Shown here: in pieces, positions 40,326 through 52,700 of the stretch | Numbering within the stretch: position 1 is the first letter of the stretch | Layout of the letters: each line of letters begins with the position of its first letter | Assembly (NCBI GenBank): GCA_963402885.1 | Contig: OY727094.1 | Span: 23,128,501-23,192,500 of the forward strand | Length of the DNA: 64,000 nucleotides | From: Antedon bifida | Lineage: Eukaryota > Echinodermata > Crinoidea > Comatulida > Antedonidae | Direction: 5' to 3' | Notes under the pieces: model-generated | The model's database searches: none | The model's input: the letters and a program-made list of their open reading frames with translations, nothing else | Told to the model about the DNA's origin: nothing | Program-made: the position numbers and the translations under genes

Positions 40326-41064
40326 GGTCAGTCTAATTACCGAAAACAACCGAAAACAAAATAAAATATTCTAAATACCGAAAACAAATTTGTATAATTT
40401 TTTTTAAATGTCGCCCTCTAGTGATGGGTGTTTCTAGAGCTAAGACCATGACGTGACAGAGAGAAGACCGCGTGCGTAAAATCCAAGGAAGACCCTATGA
40501 AATGGTAGTGTGCACAAAATACAACTAAAAATCGTACAACCGATTAATGATAACATCGCATTTACTTACAGAATCTATAAAATATTTTGATTAATAGTCT
40601 TTCGATTTTTGATCCAGAAACCAACGCATTTACTCCTCAGATTAATTGTGAATATGTTAATCCATAGTCAATAGAAAGTAAATTTACTATGGTAAATCAT
40701 GGTTTAATTATATATAGATTTTCAAAGATAATAATACAAAAATGATATTTTAAGAATATTGATAATATTAGAGACTATAAAGTATACTTAAAACAAGCTC
40801 ACGATAAAGGATTCACAATACTATTCAGTAAAATTACCGTAGTCGAGTTATAAAATATAATAATTGAATTTGACGATTTTGAGTTGTATTTTGTGCACAC
40901 TACCATTTCGTAGGGCCTTCCTTGGCTTTTGCGTGCGCGGTTTTCTCTCTGCATGGTCTTAGCTTTAGAAACACCCATCAGTAGAGGGCGACATAAAATA
41001 TTATACAAATTTGTTTTCGGTATTTAGATTTTTTTATTTTGTTTTCGGTAATTTTAGACTGACC
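40326..41064. mobile_element. Foldback / long-TIR non-autonomous element
   Basis: Ends GGTCAGTCTAA and TTAGACTGACC. Arms of about 190-200 bp (40,326-40,530 and 40,875-41,064) are near-identical inverted copies, sharing TACCGAAAACAAATTTGTAT, TGTCGCCCTCTA and ATGGTAGTGTGCACAAAATA. About 345 bp of AT-rich DNA lies between. No transposase and no clear target duplication. Confidence 0.85.
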
Positions 41065-41104
41065 TCTTTCAATGACTAAAAATTGTTTCAATAGTCCTTA
41101 CAAC

Positions 41105-41134
41105 CATGGATTAATGAATATTCATTAATCCATG
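41105..41134. repeat. Perfect 30-bp palindrome
   Basis: Half-site CATGGATTAATGAAT followed directly by its reverse complement; no spacer. Confidence 0.9.
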
Positions 41135-41161
41135 ATCTAACTTACTCACAGGTCATATTAA

Positions 41162-41708
41162 AGATGTATTGTCCCTTTGTCAAATTCCAAAAAAATAAAA
41201 AATAAAAGATTTTGAAAAAAAGTGGGTCATTTTGAAGTATCATAATAGTTATTAACTTTCACCAAAAATTAGTCGAAAAAAAAATCATTTAACTGAAATA
41301 CAGACGTTTTTTGGTTCAAAAAATAACTTTGACTTCCAGTCAAAGTTTTCGATCAAAACATATCTCATAATGCAACGCGCTTATTTGGCTACTCTGTATG
41401 CATATTCATAAAACTTCCTCGCGATCTGTGTGAAAACACCTTCTCAACCGTGACGAGTTGTAAACAATCCTAATTAGCATCATGCATAATGTATAATCAT
41501 GGTTTGAAATCTTTGTTTACTTTCGCTCGCGATGATTTTCCAGAAGAAATGTAATCAAGTTAATTTAGCTGTTAATTACGTAAAATTTTTGTTTTTGGCT
41601 CGAATTTTCGACTTAAAGTGAATAACTTTAACATTACTTTGATATGGCCAATTTAAATTTAGAATATTCTGACCTTCATTTTTTTGTGTTTCAAGGGACA
41701 ATACATCT
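41162..41708. mobile_element. TTAA-flanked MITE
   Basis: Termini AGATGTATTGTCCC and GGGACAATACATCT are perfect inverted repeats, each bordered by TTAA (41,158-41,161 and 41,709-41,712). A TTAA duplication is the piggyBac-superfamily signature. 547 bp, no coding capacity. A relative sits at 51,050-51,316. Confidence 0.85.
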
Positions 41709-42247
41709 TTAACAAAAATCATGATTAAGCACATTTAAATAAATTGCGCAAGACATTGCACAATTTAAAATTGTTCAAGGATAGGATTCCTTGCGCAATT
41801 TTAAATTCAATCTAATGTGTTGCTATCTCCAACATTAAATTGCCTATTCAATGGACTTTACCTTTGATTGAGTATAGTTTTTAGTACATGTTCTATATTG
41901 AGAGATCACACACAAGCAACACACTATCTATTATCACATGACTTTAAAGTTTACATACGACTCTACAGCCTCAGGTATTTAGCCTACCCAGCTGAATTTA
42001 ACCACCTACCAATTTACATGACATGAAGCATGCAAAGAATTGAGTTTGAACGGCTTGATCATAAAAGCATCACTAGACAACTGCCATATGCCTAACAAAA
42101 CCACCACGACTGTTAAAACCTTAAAACACGTCATTCTTGAAACTGATTTTTAGTACTACTGCTGCTGTTGTACGTTTTCAGATTCAGGTTGTTAAATGTT
42201 ATCAAAGATAGTTTACACTTTTGATGTTATGTAAGTTGTTTACTCAC

Positions 42248-42253
42248 CACACA
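42248..42253 (-). other. Strong isolated splice donor
   Basis: TGTGTG|GTGAGTA on the minus strand gives the phase the Cys-rich gene needs, but the exon behind it (Met at about 42,323, sequence MAPHRVPSI) has no signal peptide. Its membership of that gene is unproven. Confidence 0.3.
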
Positions 42254-42689
42254 CTGGTGGTGGTAGAATAACGTTGAGTGGCGGCGCTGTTTATGATAGA
42301 TGGTACTCTATGGGGCGCCATAAGCAGCAAAGGTGTTGTCTATGTCGCACGCGGCTTGATGGAAGATGGATGGCAGATGGATGGATTTACAAAATATTAT
42401 CTACATTCCTAGATTCCTCCGCTATCCCATTCCAATCCATTGTTTTATTTTCAGGTCATAAATGAATGTGATTTTTTCTCACTCTTTCCATCTCAATTGG
42501 AATATTTTTTTATAATTTTCAAATATTTCAAATTAGATCTATGTGACTCGGACCGCAAACCAAATATATATTTCTCGTTAACTGGTAAAAATTCTGGCAA
42601 CTACTAGACAAAAACAAAAGTGCTCTTAAGAAGAGTTTTTCTTGAATTACGAGACGTATTGTTCAGTTATGTGTAATCACCAAATCACT

Positions 42690-43010
42690 TTCCGTTATAA
42701 AAACGTATTTGTTTAGTTTGAAAAAAGTGTTATCATACGTTTTAATAACGTAAGTAATTCAAGCGTTAAAATAACGTATTTTTTTCACGGTTTTAAACGT
42801 ATAAATAACGCAATATTGTTTCGATACCGTAATAGAACGTTTAAAAACGTTAAGAATGTACATTATTTGGAAATAAAAACGTTTCAATAGGTATACGTTT
42901 CAAAAACGTGTATTTGTGGAGTTTTAAAACGTTTAAAAAACATTATACAAACATGTTTGGATATTCTCTAACGTTTTAATATTTGACTTGAAAAACGATA
43001 ATTTGTGGAG
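42690..43010. repeat. AACGTT/ACGTTT-rich tract
   Basis: More than a dozen copies of ACGTTT, AACGTT or AACGTA on both strands in ~320 bp of AT-rich DNA, irregularly spaced, including two GTGGAGTTT...AAAAC(G/C) sub-repeats. Confidence 0.6.
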
Positions 43011-45901
43011 TTTAAAACCTTTAACCTGGGGTGTGCAACTGACCTCCCAAAATAAATCGTGGGGGTCAAATATAGCATTTCTCCACAAATTTTAAAGGTA
43101 TTTCTTTTCAACATAGTCTTAGCACTTTTGCGCTCAATAGTATAAATATGCAAGTCCAGCCTTTATGAAAGACCAATCTAGTACATTTTAAAGCAAAGAG
43201 TATGTCAAAAATGACTGTCCGTTAATGAGTTATGAATTTGTAAGTTGGACTCTGAAAATAATAGGCTTATGGTTGCCGCGCTTCCGTATCGTGAAAAAGG
43301 CGTATTTCCGGTGAAAACATTCGCGTCCCGGTGGTTACGTTCCTGGCCTTCCTATGTGCTTTGCGTCTCATTAACCAACTTAGGTTTACTAATGTTAAAA
43401 AATGTGATCACTGAGCTAACAACATACATTTTATGCGAATGTGCTGAAAAGTCTGAGCAGTGTGTTCGGACAGTTAGTTAAATTGATGTGTTTTTTTCCA
43501 CTTTTGTTTTGTTCAGTGCATGCTGAATAACTGGCACACTTCTAAAAAACAATATTACTGTATTGATTGACATTAAATATGACTTTAACATACAAAGAAT
43601 AAATGAATTTAAATGTACCACAGAACGTCTGAACCTCTATCATTTTATATCAAAGTATTCCGGTGGGGCGGATCCAGGGGTAGCGATTGCTTTGCGCTAC
43701 CATTTTTTGAAATTAAAATTAATATGATGTACGTTCGCAGTGCAGATCGCAATTATAATGAAATAAAGGAATTCAGACTATCGAAATGTTTACTACTGCT
43801 TGTTAAACAAAAAATTGATAAAAAGTCATTTCTTAAAATATCAATAAAAAACCAATAATTAGAGTTGTTACCCAAAAAAGTGGAGCGGCGTTTTTTTGTA
43901 AAAAATATTTCTTGTTTAATATTTGTTTTATTGTCTAGCATTATTTGTAGTCATGAATTTTAAATTTGTATGAAAATGTTATATGTATGTTTATGTGTAT
44001 ATATTTTGTTTGTTTGTTAGACCCTTTTTGCCATGATCATTGTCATAACCTCCAATACCCGTTGCACTTTGTACCATCTTATATGGTATCACAGGATATC
44101 TGTGGCCTTCATATTTTTGTTAAATAAAATATGCATTTTTTGTAACCAAAATATATAGTGATTTTCAATGGATCACACTCGATAAAGGGAATACATTACA
44201 AAGAAAATCAAATCTGGAATAAAACCCATCAAAGTTCTCGTAGGATATTTACGATGTTTGTAAGTGAATGTGTTTGTTTCTATGTTGGGTGTAAAAACCT
44301 CACAAATGTTAAATAAACAATAAGGTATACTTTTGCTATTTATTGCAGAATTACCATACAAGCAAACAGAGAATGGAGGGCTTTCCTATAATTATCACAC
44401 ACATAATTATATACACAATAATTGCACATATTTATGACTATTCTATAAACAATTCGCTAGAAAAGAAAAGAACCAGGACATTAAATACTGCATTATAATA
44501 AAACAAGAATATTTGAATTGATCTACTACTCTATACGGTATGGAAATAATGGTGAACCAACGTCACAGACATACATTAAGATTAGGAACCAGTTAATAAA
44601 CAAATTCAGTCATAAAAAAGCTAATTCATATTTCAGTTTGTAACAAGGATTAATTTGCAGACACACATACACAGCAATTACAAGTATGCACATCACAAAA
44701 ATAACTTGTATAGCAATCAAACCGTTAGTGTTCAAATAATTAATACAAATATTGCATATTTTCACCATGCATTTTAGCCTACAACATTTATTTTAATAAA
44801 CCGACTTTAGCAAGTTAAAATTTGTTTACAATAACATGCTTTATTTCCTAAATTATCACTTTAAAAAATAAGTAATAATTGCACAATTACATGGAATGAT
44901 CAATACATTTTCAAGCCAATATGTAATGAGTGTTCATCTAATAATTTGGCTATACCTATGCAGACTTAACTTATTGCATAATATCTATAAGCCTACACAA
45001 CTACAATTTATTAAAATTCAATAGAGATTGAATAGATAATTAATATAAAAATATATTAAAAAACGAACAAAAATAACATTTTTGAAGTACATCAAATTGT
45101 TCTCTCATATTACCTCATAAAAAAAACGTTGGCTAGTAGTAGTAATATTCTACTACAACTAAACAATCAAAGTTAAATGTTGCCATTATGGACATTTGAA
45201 AGAATTTATAAAAATAATATTTTAATAATATAATATGCAAAAAGCTTTTTTTTTTTTATTGTACTGTAAGTTGAATAATACATTTACCAATGATGCACAT
45301 ATTCAATGCTTTATAAACATTTTATATGAATAGATGTTGGCATAAATATTGAAACAACATCCTAATAGTGTACAACTAAACTTATAATTATATTGCAGTC
45401 ATCATATATCACAATCATGAAGCTTATAATAATTATGCAGCATATAATGCAGCTTTAAGATAAAGAAACAAATGTAAAAGTAAAAAACTGTTAAAATCAA
45501 AAACTGGCAAGAACAATGAAGATGGCATTAGAAATATGTTTTAAAAGAAAATTGTCATGATCACTTTAAAATATTTATATTCTTTGTATTGTATAATAAT
45601 GTTTCTTAATTAAACAAATGGAAATCATTTTCATTGATAAGGATTGATTATTCTACAATGCCATTTTGTATGTCACAGTAAAATAAATTATAGTGTATAA
45701 TGCAAGCCTGATGTATAGTATATTTGTGAGTTCTGAGGAGTAAGTTACAGGAGAGTTTGGGCAAGCTCATGTATACGCATACGAATCTGTGTGACAACAC
45801 GTATATGGATATGTTTGAATTGATAGCTTTTTTCATTTGGGAAAAACCATTTTACGTACCGTTAGAGGGCTAAATTTATGTAGGAGATAGGCCTAGGCTA
45901 G
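43011..45901. other. AT-rich intergenic DNA
   Basis: I see no supported gene. The open frame at 43,245-43,481 has no recognisable domain. If the TTLL10-like gene has a long 3' UTR, part of this belongs to it; an AATAAA on the minus strand lies at about 45,256. Confidence 0.5.
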
Positions 45902-46330
45902 GTTCATCGACGCATCTAGCCTAGGCCTCTATGCTCACCGACGCATCTAGCCTAGGCCTCTATGTTCACCGACGCATCTAGCCTAGGCCTCTATGTTCAC
46001 CGACGCATCTAGCCTAGGCCTCTATGTTCATCGACGCATCTAGCCTAGGCCTCTATGTTCACCGACGCATCTAGCCTAGGCCTCTATGTTCATCGACGCA
46101 TCTAGCCTAGGCCTCTATGTTCACCGACGCATCTAGCCTAGGCCTCTATGTTCATCGACGCATCTAGCCTAGGCCTCTATGTTCACCGACGCATCTAGCC
46201 TAGGCCTCTATGTTCACCGACGCATCTAGCCTAGGCCTCTATGTTCACCGACGCATCTAGCCTAGGCCTCTATGCTCACCGACGCATCTAGCCTAGGCCT
46301 CTATGTTCACCGACGCATCTAGCCTAGGCC
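45902..46330. repeat. 31-bp minisatellite, ~14 copies
   Basis: The unit contains CACCGACGCATCTAGCC and TAGGCCTCTATG; its first copy is at ~45,908 and its last at 46,311, exactly 13 periods apart. Variation is limited to C/T at a few sites (TTCACC, TTCATC, CTCACC), so homogenisation is recent. It lies 155 bp past the TTLL10-like stop codon, probably in the 3' UTR or flank. Confidence 0.95.
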
Positions 46331-46484
46331 GAGTCAACATTTTTTTACTTTTTCTTGATGTCAAGCTACACAGAATTTGTGACAAAATGTGAATTTTACC
46401 CATAAAGATACGGAGATTGCCCAAATGTCCTATTATTACAATAATGCCTTCATCAGATAACATCATCACACATGTATGATATGT

Positions 46485-46750
46485 TCATGTTCTTAATGAT
46501 GTTGTACTTTTGGTTCTTTCTTTAGCTTTATTCGGTGGCGTTTGTTGATTAACTTGCGCTGGTGGCGCTTGTTTCTTCTTTACCGGTGACATCGGTGTAG
46601 GACGTGGTCTGGTTGGACTTAGTGATTTTGGTCTACTAGAAGCAGATCTTTTAGTGTCTGTATTGTAGAGCTGTATAAACCTCCTCACTGAATGGATAGG
46701 ATTTATTGTTTTGTGCTTCATCGTCTTTTCAAATACTTCAATAACAATAT
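46485..46750 (-). CDS. TTLL10-like gene, last coding exon
   Basis: [29 protein letters not shown], then a Lys/Pro/Ser/Thr-rich tail ending KSTTSLRT and a stop. Confidence 0.92.
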
Positions 46751-49700
46751 CTGTAAATTATAATATTAATAATTTAAATATTTGTTAGTGTAATTTTATA
46801 GACATAATTATATTTTAGATAATAAGATATTTTTGACAATATTGTGCAGCATTTTCATAATGTAGCTTTTAAAATGAATTGAAAGACCAAAAAGGAATTA
46901 AGTTGACCTCTGCATTATTTTTTGTGTTTTTAATTTTTGAAACTGTTATTAAATACATCTAGTCCAGCACTAACCTAATGTTTCCTCTATCATTGGTGGT
47001 AGTTCTTGCTTCAAAACCTCACAGTTTGTGTGTAATGCTGGGTTACAATTTATCTCTAAAACATAAATCTGAAAATAGAATAAGGAATAATATATAATGG
47101 ATATCAGTAACACATTAGTAGGGGGTGTGCATATTTATAAGTTAGTTGATTCATTCATGAATAATTATTCAATGGAAACTGCTTTATATACAGTACTGCA
47201 ACATTGCAGCTAATAATAATTATATTTTCAGTAACTTGTATCATGTGTGTAATGCACTTACATTGAAGTCTGTATCAACAAGGAAATCAAAGCCCAACAA
47301 TTCAAAGAATCCATAGCGACATTCTAATTTATTCTTAACAGCATGAAAACAGTGTGTCATAATTTTCATCATTTGTTTCTGAAAGAAATTAAACAAACAA
47401 AACTTTAGTTTTAGCTTTAGCATCTTGGTACAAAAAACCCCTCCTTTTGGACGTGACCCACATTCAGTGGACACCCCTAAATGTTTATTTCCTGTGAAAC
47501 AAATGTGGAGAAGTATGTTTTAACACTACAGCCAATCCCTATTATTTGGGTGCTGACGGTGTTCCCTTAATAGGGGTTTTACTGAATTATGATTTGTATG
47601 GGGGCCCAGAAGGATCAGTAAAAGAATAATATCTTACAAATGCAAGATTTTACCACAAAAAGCATGAAGTACCTTCATTCAAACTAACAAATGGAATATG
47701 TATAAAATCAAGGTCAATTTGATTTGCAGAAGTATAATGCAGAGTTCACTTACTGTGAAGGAGTTGAGAACCCAGTCCTTACTAAGACCTTTCTCACAGA
47801 GTTCACTTACTGTGAAGGAGTTGAGAACCCAGTCCTTACTAAGACCTTTCTCACAGAGTTAACTTACTGTTAAGGAGTTGAGAACCCAGTCCTTACTAAG
47901 ACCTTTCTCACAGAGTTCACTTACTGTGAAGGAGTTGAGAACCCAGTCCTTACTAAGACCTTTCTCACAGAGTTCACTTACTGTGAAGGAGTTGAGAACC
48001 CAGTCCTTACTAAGAACTTTCTCACAGAGTTCACTTACTGTGAAGGAGTTGAGAACCCAGTCCTTACTAAGACCTTTCTCACAGAGTTCACTTACTGTGA
48101 AGGAGTTGAGAACCCAGTCCTTACTAAGACCTTTCTCACAGAGTTCCCTTACTGTGAAGGAGTTGAGAACCCAGTCCTTACTAAGACCTTTCTCACAGAG
48201 TTCACTTACTGTGAAGGAGTTGAGAACCCAGTCCTTACTAAGACCTTTCTCACAGAGTTAACTTACTGTTAAGGAGTTGAGAACCCAGTCCTTACTAAGA
48301 CCTTTCTCACAGAGTTCACTTACTGTGAAGGAGTTGAGAACCCAGTCCTTACTAAGACCTTTCTCACAGAGTTCACTTACTGTGAAGGAGTTGAGAACCC
48401 AGTCCTTACTAAGACCTTTCTCACAGAGTTCACTTACTGTGAAGGAGTTGAGAACCCAGTCCTTACTAAGACCTTTCTCACAGAGTTCACTTACTGTGAA
48501 GGAGTTGAGAACCCAGTCCTTACTAAGACCTTTCTCACAGAGTTCCCTTACTGTGAAGGAGTTGAGAACCCAGTCCTTACTAAGACCTTTCTCACAGAGT
48601 TCACTTACTGTGAAGGAGTTGAGAACCCAGTCCTTACTAAGACCTTTCTCACTTGCTAATGAATTTACATATTCATTGAAGCGTTCCATACTCCACACTG
48701 TGTCTTCCTTAACATCTTGATAACTTGGATTTTTCTTTTGTTGATACTAAAAATAAAATAAAATTGATATCTAATATCATAAATACTGTAGATGGTATCA
48801 TGTTGGTAGAAATTGCCTTACACTTTGTATTGATTGTAGATGAAAATGAATCGTAAATAAACAATGTTGTTCCGTCTTTTGCCCTTTAACAATTATTCTG
48901 AAGTAGCCCCTAAAAGCAGCCTAATAACATAACAAATCTATGATGTTGAAGTTACAAAACTTGCTTTTCATCAATAACTAACACTACATGAATTTATGTC
49001 AACTACTAGTTGTTATCGCACATTATGTTGTAGATGGATCTTGAGTCTATTGTCATTGTGTGACATATTTGTGCAGGATATACACAGGTATAAGAGCAGA
49101 AAAAGTAAAGAGTAACGACATCACAAGCTATCTTAAGCTTGGTTCTTCAGGTTGTAAGCACAACGTAAGTAATTTGACCAATAATAAGCGATGGATTATC
49201 TGAACTGATGGTTGTCGTTGTCAATTTGCTTGCGTTGCGCCTTACGTCCTTGCGTTGTGACCTAAGAACCAAGCACTGGTAGACGATAGAGTTAAATAGA
49301 GAGCCATGATGATATATGATATGTGGTGGCATACGTATGCTATACATGTCAAGCACCTAATTAATTCACAAATATATTGTGGCTGGAACAACAAATCAAA
49401 GTTGCCTCTGAAAAAACAGTAAGTATTAGTACTAAGTATCCATCACGCATTATGGAATGTGTGAAGCTAGTGTCTTACCTGATTGGTGAGATGTAGAGCC
49501 AAATCATGACTATCTGGATCATATTTATCACAAGACAACCTGCAATAACCTTGATGGAAGAATACAATGAATGGTGTGGTGGAAGCTATCAACATGTATG
49601 ATCGGACGTCAAACTTCTTACCATTCAACAGCAAAGGATTCGGAATGTACCTAAATGTAGTAAAACGTTTTTACAATATAAAGTGGAATCCTTTCATTCA

Positions 49701-52700
49701 ATGTATTAAAGTTATCTATTTTTTTTATTGTAAAATTACCTTAAAATTGTGTATAAAGTTGACTTTACTTACTCTACAGCAGCTATACTTATCTTGTACA
49801 TACATTCTATTAAAATATGACCTACGCAATATAATTTACAGATCTTCTGATTTAATACTTAATTTAATGATCCAAAGAAAATGAGGATACCATTCACTGT
49901 CTGAATAGTATAGCCAGTTATTTATGAGGGTTGATTGCATTTGAGTATACTAACTTATAGGTAGGCCTACATTTGTAGTGTACTGTTAGTGTTGCACTAT
50001 AATGCTATTAATTCTTTTTTCACTTTTAGTGTTCTGTATGTGGACCCCTGTCTGGCACACAGCTTCTGTAGTGCAACCGAATTATTTATTTTGCACATGC
50101 GCCTTATAGTTTGGTTTCATATTTCTCTCAAAAGACGAAGCAACATAAGCCATCTATTCTAAGGACATAAACAAATGGTGCATACAAGTTCTCACCAATT
50201 TCTAATCATTATGCCTTATTGCTCTCTAAATAAATATATGATTATTAAATAGAGATTCTATGTAATAATCATCATTGTTTCATTGTACAGTATTTACCTC
50301 TGAATCAATCTCTGATTAGCATGTGGTCTCAGCTTTCTTTTTGGAGGTTTATCAGCTTGAACATCACTGTACTTTTCTTTCAACTCACTGAGGTCACGTA
50401 CGAGGTAGATACCTTTGCCTTGATTCATACCATTTGGTTTACAAATCCAGGTCTCACCTTCTGCAAAAAGAATTACAAATTATAGTGCTGTAAAACATAG
50501 TATCATAGGTCGCCTGGAAATCTACCTGAAATTTGTGTATTTTCTCAAGAAAAAATCTATTTAATGAAGTTGTAAATTAGCCAATTTGATGTGTAAATAT
50601 CCAAAGATTCAAATCTTTTCCGAAATGTAAAAATGCATTTTGAAAAAGTTGACACTTTTTGCTAAGGTATACTGTAGATAAATAATAAAATTGTTTATTA
50701 TTATGGGGTCAAGCATACATCTTTATACAATAGTTAGAACAAGGGAAGAGTGAAACGATCCCTGGTGAGAACAAACCTTTAAAAGTTTCAAAGAATGCAT
50801 CTCTGTCTGCTTTAAGATCCAACACAAAGGATTCTGGGAAGAAGTCATTCATACGAATAGAGCGTGGTGATTTCGGTCTTGAAACTCTATCGAGTACACG
50901 CTCATACTCTCGGAGACTGTTAAACAAACCAGTCTTAGTCGTCAGCAAATATCCATTTGGTATTCTGTTTACCAATTGGTCACCTGTAAATAATGGTTAT
51001 CATAAAGAACAAGATAAACTACCATAAATGTTGCATTTAACATTCTTAAAGATGTTTTGTCCCCCAAAAACATGAAAAATGAAGATTAATTAAATCAGAC
51101 TTTGAATATGTTATTTTGTAGTTTAGAAAAACAAATTAAAAAAATAATGTTTTCACTTATAAATTGCCAAAAACCCACTGGCTGGCAGCCAATTTTTTCA
51201 GGTAAATACATTTTTTTTTTTTTTCGATCCAATTTTTGGTCAAAGTGGATAAGTATTATGTTACATTCAAATTGCATATTCAACAAAAATTATATTTTCA
51301 GGGGGACAATACATCTATCTATTTTTACTTATTAAATATTAAAAATATTATTTTTAATTATTATAATGTATAATCTTAGCTGAAAAGTACTGTTGTTTGT
51401 ATATGTTTTTATTAGTCTTAAAATACAAACACCCAAACTGGTAATGATATCAGAAACAATTACAAAATATTTGCATGCTCATTAAAATAACTGATGTTTA
51501 CCTGCTTTGAAAGTTGTATAATTGATCTGTGATTTAAGTTCGACCCAGCGAAGACGGTAGTTGTCACTGTTTTTATCATGAATTCGTCGCCATCCTCGAG
51601 ACAACAATGGTTCTTCTACTCTAAAAACAATGAAATAGATGCAAAGATATATTGAGTAATTTTCAAAGAAAAATAATCATCATAATCATAATCATTTGTT
51701 CTCCAGGAAAAAAGCATCCATAATAAAGATTGTATGGGTCCATACTGTATCTTGCAGTCAATATTTTACAGGGAACAGTGACATCAAGCATGCTTTGAAA
51801 AAGAGTAGGAAGCCAAAACGATTTTATTAATATTAAATAAAATTTTCCAAGTAGGCTTAAAGCTTTGATGTATACAGTTTGTATACATTTTAAAATTCAA
51901 CAGATTTTTGTTATTGTTGGTATGTAGTATTCTAGACTATCTAAGACAATTTCCATATTATCCATAAAAAGCAGTTAAATTGATAGAAATGAGTGGTAAT
52001 TGCCTACACCGTGGATCCACTGTAGGGTTAATTTTGTAGGTTTAAAAGAATTTATCTTACAATGAAACTCCATTTCCTCCGCCGATGAAGAAGTATGGAC
52101 CATGTCCACGAACTGGGGTTGGGGGTGCTTGGACAGTTAGAGAATTGCCTTTAGATTTATCAGTCTGCTGCGCTCTGTTGGCTTTTCCACTATCTCCGCT
52201 AGGTGACTTGCTACTACTCGATGATTTTACATTGGTCGCATTCATACCTGGAAACAACAAAAACAATGCATGTTATTGATTTCAATTGCGCAGTTCTGTT
52301 TATCATGTTTGTTCATTCAAATAACACTATCACATGATAAATGATATTTTAATGAAATGTTGTGTTTACAGTAATACAAGTTTTTTCTTTATAACATTAA
52401 AAAATAGTAACAGTTTTTAATTAATATCTTAGTATTTTGTAAATGCATATATAGATATAAAATAAAAGATATTTATTTATGACCATAAAATATTACACTA
52501 AAGTAATAATTTGCATGCATTGATTTGGAAGGTGATCATAGTGTTGGTGGGTTTGTGATTTGTTATAACAAATCCACAAACTGTTAATACTATCAAACTT
52601 TACCAGAAGTGAATTACCATCTTTTATAACATCTGGAAACCAGATTAAAATTATGTTTTTATATTCCAATATGGTGTCAAAATAATGAAATATACAGATA

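Noticed and set aside
42274-42465. 63-residue + strand frame, and the Met at ~42,323 on the minus strand as first exon of the Cys-rich gene
   Set aside because: Neither has a domain; the minus-strand version fits the phase but lacks a signal peptide.
43245-43481. 78-residue + strand frame
   Set aside because: No recognisable domain and no splice or repeat context; could be chance.
47878-48720. + strand open frames of [19 protein letters not shown] repeats
   Set aside because: Shadow of the 57-bp minisatellite; the coding strand is minus, as part of the TTLL10-like gene.
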